This document shows positions 55,725 through 64,000 of a stretch of 64,000 nucleotides of DNA, one piece after another. This DNA is from Phytophthora hibernalis (Eukaryota > Oomycota > Peronosporomycetes > Peronosporales > Peronosporaceae), in contig JAAKBF010000010.1 of NCBI GenBank assembly GCA_012656075.1, positions 496,001 to 560,000 of the forward strand, given 5' to 3'. The notes beneath the pieces were generated by a model. It did not search any database and was not told where the DNA came from. It was given only the letters and a program-made list of their open reading frames with translations. Numbering within the stretch: the stretch's first letter is position 1; each line of letters opens with the position of its first letter. The translations under genes and the position numbers were made by a program.

Positions 55725-57304
55725 GACTTTTGAACAGACTGTTCCGTCTCTCGATTGAGCGAATCGACACTGCGAGGACAGAGGAAACCAGAAGCATCTC
55801 GATGTCGTACATGTAAACTAATACAATCGCTCGCCATCTTAAATCCGTCGAGATCGTTATGATCGAGATGCACAAATCAAAAGCGCTAGTGAGCGATTGG
55901 TGGCGAGGGCGAAGTTTAATGGCCGACAGCATGATTGGCGGCCCGGCATCCGCCAAACTGATACGAGGTGGATAATTCTGTGCTAACCCGGTTGAGTCCA
56001 GGCCTAACACCGACTTTAATCCGTGTCAACACCTCTTGGTGGTGATTAGGGTAATGCTAATTATATCGGGATTAGGATCCCATCCGCCATTTGGGCAAAA
56101 GGCACAATACATGTATTCCGGGCTACGACAAACCAAATCTACCATCGTGATCGATTCCCTGATCGATCTAGCTCAAATCGGTCTCTTTTGCCTTTTTGGT
56201 AGGCAAATCAACACGTTGTCCTCACTTTTACACCTGATTTATGGTCTGACCATGCTCGGGCGACATTTTAGCTGAAAGTACCAATATGTTATTAGAGAAC
56301 TGTAGTTTCTGGAGCTATTCAAACTCTGGAGCTATTTTTGATTTTGCTCCAAGATGATCGTCCAGATACTATTTTTGAAGTGTAGTTCTTGGAGTATCCA
56401 GTCTGGAGTGATACGTATACAAAATCAGCATGTCGCGAAATAGCGCCTTTGAGCAACGGGGACCTCGATAACTCCATGGAGCGAGCTTTTGGAGCTATAA
56501 TAACGTTGTGTAACGGTGTTGTAGCTTTTGGAAGCTAAAGGGTTACCTCGAATAAAGCCGAAAAAGCTTTGACACCACGGTTTTAGCCATGACTGGGAAT
56601 TGGAGTTAGGACAAAATAAGCTCGGCACTTTGCCCGCAAAGCACAATATTAGCTGCCCTATAAATTATGTACCAACATAACGTATTGCAGTCCCTTTTTA
56701 GTTACTCGTTCCCTTCTCAGCCGGAGACAGAGTTTGTAGTGGTTTATGAAGGGTATATAAAGACCGTGTGCGCAAGTTAGTGGGCGGAATCTGTATTACC
56801 TTCCCTATGATAGATCGATCTGGCCAATTATAGACCTCTATTTTAAATCGACGTCTAATTATTTTAACTTGAGCATCCGGCTAAGTGAAAAGGACAAAAC
56901 GGGGTACTAGAAGAGTGACCAGGTCACTCTTCCGAGATGGATACACATCGACTCCGCGTCACAAATAGAGTGGGACAGACCGTCACCGACGTTCCACAGC
57001 CAACAGTTCATATTACATTTAGGATAAACTATAGGATACTTAAAAATTGTATTACAGGCCAATTTAAGGTATACCTATAAATACGCTCTACCTTTAAACT
57101 ACGCTATTCTAGCCACTCATCTCCCGCAGACCAGGAGCTCGTGAACTGCCGTTCACAAACCGTTTATATACTCTTGAAACTACGCTTCCTCAAGCAAGGT
57201 GCTTATGTGACCCCGTCACTCTTGGTAGCAGTTGTAGTCAATCCTACACCTACGCGGGTAGATTGAACTACCTGATCCTCTGTGGCCTCAAGAAGTAAGC
57301 CAAC
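55725..57304. other. Repeat-rich spacer; possible 5' long terminal repeat of next element
   Basis: No gene is seen. Around 56290-56540 the words GGAGCTAT and TTTTGGAGCTA recur. A TATA-like GGGTATATAA occurs at 56751-56760 and another near 57164; one may be the promoter of the retroelement whose gag starts at 57305. I could not find matching repeat ends. Confidence 0.4.
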
Positions 57305-58970
57305 ATGGATCGCAGTGAGTTTCCTCACTTGACCGACTCGCAGTTCGAGTCGGTCCGGAAGATGGCAGGCATCTTCGGAAGAGATGCCTTGCAGAGCTTG
57401 GTAATGTCAACACCTGCCGAGCAGGTCGAACGCGTGAGTGCGTTCGACGCTTACGAGCAAGGGCTAGTCGCCCATGTACAGGGCAACCTGCAGACCTGGC
57501 CTTCGGAGCCAAGGCCGATGCAACCCAAGCCACTGAGGCTGAAGGTTCAGTCGTATGACGGGAAGGAAGGAGAAAACCTTTACCTCTGGACTCGAGAAGT
57601 CGGGCTTGGGATTGACGCAGCTCTTCTCTCGTCCGAGCAACTTCGAGTCGCTTTCACGCTATTCAATTTCGGTGGTCGAGCCAAGACTGGGGGGCATACG
57701 CGCAAAGCGACAACCCCTGGATGTTTCACATCATGGGCTCAGCTGTGTGAACAGCTTCGAGCCGCGTTTCTACCGACGAGCAATGAGTATCGCCAGCGCT
57801 CGGGCTTCCTCGCCTGTAAACAAGGGAAGCGTGAGCTACACGAGTACATCCAGGAGATGCGAGTACTCGCGATGTTTCTGGTGGGGAACCCCTACCGGAA
57901 CACATCACTGTGACCGTGGTCACGGACTCCCGGAGGCACGCACTCAACTATTCCGCGTACACGCCAACACCATGGAAACGGCCGATCAGGTCGCTCTCCA
58001 TGACGAGTACAGCCACAAACAGGCTCGCACTCCTGTGTCTGCTTGGTACGCTTCATCTACGGCACTGCTGGAGGCAGTGCCGGCCAAGGAATGGCGGAGG
58101 TCCAGTCCCTATGGACTTGGTCCTGGCCGAGCAGAATGATATCCGCTGCTTCGGCTGCGGCAAGGTCAGGCACATGAAACGTGCCTGTCCTGCGGGCGGA
58201 CAAAGGAGGCGTTTCCCTCCTCGCCCTTTTGGTCCCAAGGGTCGTTGGCAGAAGCTGCGATCCCAAGGACAGGGGAACGCAGGCAACCAGTAGGGGCGGG
58301 ACGCCCTGCTGGGGAAAGACTAAGATTTCATGAGAGGTGCGCGGACGGAACGCACCATGGCGGTTTAGCCCCTGCGAGTATCTGTATTCTCGAAGCGAAG
58401 AAGGGCATCGGAGGGCTGCTTGTGGTACACGCAAGTGTACGGGGATTCAATCATCCCTTAAGCATTGTGATTGATTCTGGGGCGTCCAAGAACGGTGCAC
58501 GCCGCCAGTCGGTCGCCTAAAATGGTGAGAAGTACGCCGATGCTCTTCGAGAAAGCAAATGCAACGGGCAAGTCTCAGTCAGACTTGCCAACGGATCTGT
58601 GGTATAAGTATCTAAGGTCCTTATGTATGTTGCTGTCAAGTCCGAAGACTTCGACTCGACTGAACGATTCCTTGTTCTTGATATGGACAAGTATGATTTG
58701 ATCCTGGGCATGCCATGGCTCGAAAAGCGTGAGCCCTGGATCGACTGGCGCGACAAAGGTATAGGAGCCAACCGGCTCGCGGCGTCTGACAGAGCCTTGG
58801 TGAGTAACGTTTCCAACTCTGTCCGACTCCGAGGCTCCCATGGACACCGGAGGAATACCGCGGAGGCCTCTGCTGATAACGAACATGCAGCAAGCACGAG
58901 GGTCTTGGATACATCAACGACCGACCTAGGCCAGTTCGTTCGCGAGTACGCTGCATCTCACCCGTGATTC
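57305..58970 (+). mobile_element. Ty3/gypsy gag and protease remnant
   Basis: A 202-codon frame (57305-57913) carries a retrotransposon gag domain (VQSYDGKEGENLYLWTREV, ACKQGKRELHEYIQEMR). A second frame holds a basic region and a CCHC zinc knuckle (CFGCGKVRHMKRAC) near 58140-58190. The protease follows with VIDSGASKNG in one frame and VLDMDKYDLILGMPWLEKRE (58623-58967) in another. Reverse transcriptase is missing beyond about 59150. Frame changes and stops make it inactive. It is in the same orientation as the pol remnant at 48.2-52.4 kb, but its gag cannot be joined to it. Confidence 0.75.
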
Positions 58971-59248
58971 TACATCGACGAGCGGAGGTCCGCGCTAAGA
59001 CCACGATACCTTTCCCTCCGGAATACAGCGGAAACTACAATTTTGCAGTGCCATGCGGTTCGACATGCAAGGTGTCCGGCAATGAAGCTGCACCTGCTGA
59101 AATAGCAGTATACTACAACAAATGGATTCCCGTTCTACTCTAAGCCGGATCAGCTCGTCATTTTGAACGAGACTGCGAAAGCAGGACGTGACTCTATGCA
59201 GCGTTACGCGTGAGCACCAAGAGGAGCTCCTACAGTCGTCGATCTTCC

Positions 59249-59620
59249 GTTTCTTAGAGACGAGCGCGTCTCAGCCCTTGCAGAAATGGACGCAACAGGC
59301 GTTTTCACTTGGAAGATGACGAGAGGAACTTTCACGCGCCAAGAATTTCACTCATATTTTACTGAAAATATTGCGCCGTTGTTAAACCCGTGACCGCTTC
59401 CCAGAAGCATAGTGGTGCTCAATAACGCAAATATACACATGTATCGCAAGCTCAAGGATTTAGTGCACTCAAAGGGTGCGCTACTATTCTTCATCCTCCT
59501 TATTATCCCCAATTGACCCAATAGAGGTGCCGTTCTCACTTCCCACGCAACCAAGCGAATATGATATTTAGAGCTACCCCTGAAGCTGTTTTGGAAGTGG
59601 CACAACGCGATTGAAATTGT
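59249..59620 (+). pseudogene. DDE-superfamily transposase remnant
   Basis: The frame SALAEMDATGVFTWKMTRG, TRQEFHSYFTENIAPLLNP, stop, then RSIVVLNNANIHMYRKLKD and HSKGALLFF matches the C-terminal half of IS630/mariner-type DDE endonucleases. The catalytic Asp of VLDNA is Asn here. After a frame change, PIDPIEVPFSL corresponds to the NPIE motif with its Glu. A stop codon and a frameshift make it inactive. It abuts the broken gypsy element, suggesting an insertion. Confidence 0.6.
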
Positions 59621-61066
59621 TTTATAAAAACGTGAATATGCATAAGACCAAGCTAAACATATTTTTGCCAATAAAACAAATAATAACAAAACACATGCCC
59701 ATGTTCCCTCGCCATTTCCATCGGCATCTAAACCTTCGGCATCTTCTTCACCTTCATCTTATTCTGTGTGGTCTACATCCGCTACAGCATGATGAATAGC
59801 AGTGGTCATTACGGTCCGCTCTCGATAGGAGGCCGTAGATCATATCCGAGAATACCAAGAGATCTTCAAACCTCTTGGATATCAATGTCGATAGACACCG
59901 AAACGCCATTTATGTGAATGTAAATGCGACGAGTCTCGTTATTTCCTGCTTCAAGAGCTGTTGATATTTCTTGTTGATGCTGACGTGACCGGACATCGAT
60001 GTAATTGAGCTTGCGGAAAGTCTCGTTATTAAGCTGAACAACTAGAGCTCCATCAGGTTGTCTGGCTTGTACAGTTGACAAGTACTCCAAAGCCACTGCA
60101 TCATGTGGGCTCTCGATTTTTCGTGCGCAGGACCTCAGTTATATTTGGCTAGGCCTGCGCCATACGAGCTGCTGGATGGGGTTGGGTTTCTTGACTCTGG
60201 TGAGTACACGAACAATGCCAGCCGCTGGATTTGGCTTGTGCGTGTGGCCCACACATTTTTGAGAAAGCTCGTGAGCCCGCCCACTTCAGCGGGTAGTTGC
60301 TTAGAGTCGCATTGTATCGCGTTGCTTTTCGTAGATTCTAGAGATTCCTGGCCAGCTGACCGCCGAGTCGTTTGTCAACACGGATTTGAGCTTCTCCTTC
60401 AGTACTGCATAACCTTCATCAATCAGAAACGACACAGAACGACGTGATCCAGGTACAGCTTTGCAGTCCAAAAGCGGCTCTCCTATATTTATGGTAATAT
60501 ACGCACCGCAATAACAGGAATTTATACTAGCGTACTACGGGCCCAACTTGCTCTGGTTTCTGCTGAGAATTCGCGACTGTGACTCGTTGTGCGAAAGAAG
60601 ACGGTTAATCTATTTTTTGCACAGCGACTTTTTGCATTGCACATACGACTTAGATGACGAATTCAGAGCGCAAAAATCACAGAAGCCGACAATAGTACCC
60701 TTTTTACAGGAGTCGAAATATAATTTTTAAAATCTGTTATGTTCATATCTATCATAGTGTTCCCGGGGAAACGTGGTTAACAGAAAGGCGAAAGAAACAT
60801 TAGCTCCATTAAGAAATGTATGTAGTCACACCTGCTAATACAACCTTGATGTCTGGCAATGGTCGTCGCCTCTTCGCCTCGGTAATAAAATAATTCGTAG
60901 GTAGGGGTCCGGCTGCTATCGCGTTGATTTAAAATACACGTCGGTAAGTTTTATCAGCTTCTGAAGGGATTTAATCGGTGTAAGAGCTGTGAGACCTGAT
61001 GCAAAACTCGCCGCGTCTTAATAAGCAAGGAGCGCCCCTTCACAGCCCCAATAAAACGTCCCATAG
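59621..61066. other. Repeat-rich spacer with a small unknown frame
   Basis: The only frame with protein-like composition is on the minus strand at 59866-60096 (76 residues; EYLSTVQARQPDGALVVQLN, ETFRKLNYIDVRSRQHQQE). It extends a little upstream without an ATG and has no family I recognise. Nothing else is seen. Confidence 0.35.
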
Positions 61067-61083
61067 GTGGGAGGAAGAGACTC

Positions 61084-61440
61084 GTGGCCTCAGCCACGAC
61101 TCATCTCAACTCGAGTGGATATGAAGGGCAAGTCGATGGTGGACGTGGTCGTGATCATGGCTCTGAGCAATTCGGAGGTGTTCGTGGTGGAGGGCAACGA
61201 AGAGTTTGTTGCGTACGTGATAGCGGCAAGACTCACAAGGAATCAGCAGCGTGTGGATATATGCTGTAGCTCACCTAGCATTCACACAAGTGTCGACAAG
61301 GCCAAATTACTAGCGGTAAATGTCCGCATTTATCGTCGGTTTTTCAGCTACTTAGTATTCATCAGCGTATCGACTCTGCTACTCAAGCCGGTTGTACTAT
61401 ATTATTAGGCAACTCTGCATCCGAACACGCTGCTGTTACT
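61084..61440 (+). pseudogene. Possible copia gag/protease fragment
   Basis: One frame has a Gly/Arg-rich stretch followed by CCVRDSGKTHKESAAC, which resembles a decayed CCHC knuckle. About 170 bp on, LLGNSASEHAAVT resembles the DSGAS-H motif of copia proteases. Stops and frame changes occur between them. Identification rests on these two motifs and their spacing. Confidence 0.35.
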
Positions 61441-62451
61441 TAAAATACACCGAAGATGTGCCTCATTGTCAGTGTAATAACCAGATGTTGGTGTGAATTC
61501 GGTAGCGTAAGTAAGGCTTGATTTGATTGGTTAGGGTTAATAGGAGGGAATCCACCAAACCCGGTCAAACGATCGTTTGAATTCGCGAGACCAAGCCAAA
61601 TGCGCATTATTTCAGTTCCTTGGGCATGCCCTGGCAGTTTAGAGCTTACTAACGAGCCCAGTCGTATCTCAATCGCCTTCGTTTTGACTTAACTAGATCT
61701 TTTGACCCTCTTGGCCTCTTCACTTTCAGGAATTGAGTGCCTTGACACCCGACCTCTAAATGATGCAATGATTCAGTATCACTTTCTGTAACAGCAACAC
61801 GATCCCTCCGCATATCAGCGACTAGTGTCCTGCTCAACGTTTAACTGGATATTAACAACAACAACAAATAACACTAAATTTCGCTATAACTTTATTGTTT
61901 TTTTATTATTTGGAATCCTGGTAGTGGTAACGGTCATGTTAGGACGGACAGCACACCAGGGATTAATTGCTTCGAAGAAAAGTAGGAATCGATTCTATAC
62001 AAATTCTAAATGATAGGGTCTTAAAAATAGCTTTTAGTATGAGGTATTGCAGTTTTTGAAAGTGTTACAGGTGAAAAGTAAATGCTATAGTAGGTAAACA
62101 TGGATGGTTAAATGGTATGATCGTTAAGCACGTGTGCATTGAAGAGATGTAACGTACGTACAATCTCAAGTGTTTAGTCTTAAGGTGGTATCATACCTTA
62201 AGTCACCACTCGACCTTCCCTGTTTTTGTTCGACTAAATGCTGCACATTATGAGTAGATGGGTAGATGTTACATTCGTAGTTGTCCCAGTAGCTTGTTCG
62301 GTGCCACGGCAGCTCGATACATGATCCTACAAGGTTGGGTGGCTGGGTTTATCCTGTCGAAGCGATCTTTTGTAAACACCAGACGTGTTTTCACGCGATT
62401 TTTCCAGTTGTCAATAACATGACTCAAACCGCATTTACCACTTGACTATCC
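61441..62451. other. Spacer before Tc1/mariner element
   Basis: About 1 kb, AT-rich, without recognisable genes or repeats. Confidence 0.45.
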
Positions 62452-63887
62452 TACACAGCTCAACAAAATGTTTGGGACAGTCACGTTTTAGGCCATATCT
62501 CGGCTTCTAGGAGGAGTTAGAGGATAGAATTTAAATATCTTCGTCCAATCAAATAGCAATGATGCATTTGTGACGCTGACCATATTTTGCAGTACGTCAA
62601 TAGGCTGGTATACAACCGACCGGATCTGGACAAAACTTTGTGACAAAAAATAACTTGATTTTAGTATTAAAAGGAATGATGGTAATTGCCCTCAACTGTC
62701 TTCATTGTCCTATTTCTACTATGGGCCGCGGTCCAAGAATCACTGACGAGGAGCGAGGGCGCATGAAGGGCCGGCATGAGGCTGGCATGGGGGTCCGAGA
62801 AATCGCTCGACGTCTAGAGCGATCCTCAAATGGGGTCATCTACGATCTACAAGCCGCAAACACCAAAGCAAAGAAAGGTGGACACCCACGAAGCCTCACC
62901 GACCGACAATTGCGCCAGATTGTCCGCTCGGCCGCCACCGTGGAGTACTCGGTGTCTGAGTTGAAGGCCATGTACGGCTTGTCGTGCACGGCGCGTACCA
63001 TACAGATGCTTCTGTCTCAGGTGGACTATTTAGTCTACTCTAAGATGGACCGAACGCTACCGTTAACGAAGCAGCACAAGGATGGACGCCATGCGTTTGC
63101 AGAGCGGCTGTCGGCAGCGGCACAAAAGAGGGTGGTGTGGCCTGAGGCGCCCAACTCGACGTTACATGTCACGGGAAAAGAGGGAAGGTCGTTTGATGGT
63201 ATGGGAGCCTTCGGCACGAAGGGAAAGTCGGAACGAGTGGTGCTTGAAGGACACCAGAACACTGGTCACTACATTGACTCGGCCTCAGAACATATGCTCC
63301 TTTTCGCCCACAATAACTACGGTGCCGATTTCGTCTTTATGCAGGACAATGCCTCGATTCATGACTCGTATGAGACCAAGTCGTTCTTCAAGGAGATCGG
63401 CGTACAGCTACTGGACTGGCCTGCTCGCGCCCCTGATCTCAACCCCATTAAGAATATGGGCCATACTAAGGTAGTCGGGAAGGTTTAGAGTCACGTCAAG
63501 CAGAACCATTCCGTACCTGATCTCACAGCGGCCGTGACGGAGGCATGGAAATCCATCACAAGGAAGGAGCCCCACGATCTCATGGACTCCATGCCATCTC
63601 GATGCTTCGAGGTAGCACATAAAACGGTGATAAGACTCACTACTAGGGAATTACCATCATTTTTTCAATACTAAAATCATGTCATTTTTTTACCAAAGTT
63701 TTGTCGAAATCTGGTCGGTTATATACCAGCCTAACGTTATCGACGTATTGCAAAAGCTGGGCCAGCGTCACAAGCGTTCCTCTCGGCTAATCGGAGGAAC
63801 ATATTTAAATAGCATCCTCTAGCTCCTGCTAGAAGCCGAGATATGGCCTAAAACGTGACGGTCCCAAACCTTTTGTCGTGCGGTGTA
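62452..63887 (+). mobile_element. Tc1/mariner transposon with long inverted ends and TA duplication
   Basis: The element spans 62454-63885 (1,432 bp) and is flanked by TA at 62452-62453 and 63886-63887. The ends read CACAGCTCAACAAAATG (left) and CACCGCACGACAAAAGG (right, minus strand), then share TTTGGGAC, CACGTTTTAGGCCATATCTC and further blocks. The inverted repeats continue inward for about 230 bp to AATGATGGTAATT, with mismatches and small gaps. The flanking TA is the expected target duplication of the superfamily. The single transposase frame inside is inactive (separate entry). Confidence 0.88.
62640..63660 (+). pseudogene. Tc1/mariner transposase, catalytically dead
   Basis: The conserved protein starts near MGRGPRITDEERGRMKGRHE with a helix-turn-helix (GVREIARRLERSSNGVIYDL) and a second one (YSVSELKAMYGLSCTARTIQ). 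The DDE domain lacks its first catalytic Asp block: the expected FSDEKKF region after AAQKRVVW is deleted. The second Asp is present in FMQDNASIHDS. The third acidic residue is Lys in APDLNPIKNMG where Glu is usual. An in-frame TAG at 63486-63488 precedes the C-terminal tail (AVTEAWKSI, HDLMDSMPSRCFEV). It cannot be active. Confidence 0.85.
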
Positions 63888-64000
63888 AGGACACCCCTTG
63901 ATTCGCTTCACCATTTTGCAAGTGGCCGAGAAGTTATTCAGGTGGACCCAGACCTTGATTGTTATCATAAGCCAGTGTGAAGGGCATGTATGCAAAGTAT

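Noticed and set aside
48171..58970. A single gypsy element split by an insertion (gag at 57.3 kb, pol at 48.2 kb)
   Set aside because: The order is pol then gag on the same strand, which cannot arise from one insertion into one element; they are better read as two separate remnants.
1..64000. CRISPR arrays, bacterial operons or ribosomal RNA
   Set aside because: No regularly spaced direct repeats with unique spacers, no Shine-Dalgarno-linked gene strings, and no rRNA-like conserved blocks were seen; introns and gene content are eukaryotic.

Overview
The window is nuclear DNA of an oomycete, most likely a Phytophthora or close relative. The evidence is short GT-AG introns of about 60-130 bp, compact gene islands with gaps of 45-600 bp, members of the M96 mating-specific protein family, a FYVE-GLTP fusion, and Ty3/gypsy pol remnants with a second RNase H domain, all typical of oomycetes. 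No bacterial, organellar or viral gene set is present and there is no CRISPR array.

Layout. 0-3.1 kb: a decaying array of three M96-type genes. 3.1-5.4 kb: a GC-rich minisatellite and a dead Mutator-like (MULE) transposase. 5.4-7.0 kb: a secreted berberine-bridge-type flavoenzyme, followed by about 2.5 kb with no recognised gene. 9.6-18.5 kb: an island with a PX-domain protein, a RecQ4-like helicase carrying a GRF zinc finger, an HD-domain nucleotidase (HDDC2 type), adenylate kinase and a very-long-chain 3-hydroxyacyl-CoA dehydratase. 18.8-19.7 kb: a Thr/Ser-rich single-pass membrane protein. 20-28.2 kb: a transposon block with a 961-bp hAT-type element (8-bp target duplication), a 319-bp MITE, and a 5.5-kb MULE with perfect 55-bp terminal inverted repeats and a Ulp1-like protease. 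28.2-45.5 kb: a dense housekeeping island with aldo-keto reductase, NCS1 permease, FYVE-GLTP protein, TMBIM protein, nicastrin, Sds3/BRMS1-like protein, PIG-L, ARMC7, ferrochelatase, gamma-tubulin and TRAPPC5. 45.5-64 kb: repeat-rich DNA with a Helitron helicase remnant, tandem repeats, two gypsy remnants, a long unknown coiled-coil pseudogene, DDE and copia remnants, and a complete but catalytically dead Tc1/mariner element.

The host genes serve unrelated basic functions (secretase complex, haem synthesis, GPI anchors, vesicle tethering, microtubule nucleation, lipid elongation, purine uptake). They look co-located rather than forming a pathway. Several pairs share short head-to-head promoters: RecQ4/HDDC2 (120 bp), nicastrin/Sds3 (131 bp) and aldo-keto reductase/NCS1 (about 710 bp).

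The most important caution is that eight otherwise well-conserved genes are broken by single-base losses, mostly inside G or C runs. This includes gamma-tubulin twice and nicastrin, adenylate kinase and a TMBIM gene once each. The pattern looks like homopolymer under-calling in the assembly rather than biology, so frameshifts reported here should not be read as pseudogenes unless the gene is also a transposon or has larger lesions. I did not find a clearly new defence or mobile system. The best candidates for something less described are the Ulp1-MULE derivative and the unknown 2.7-kb coiled-coil family at 53-55.7 kb.
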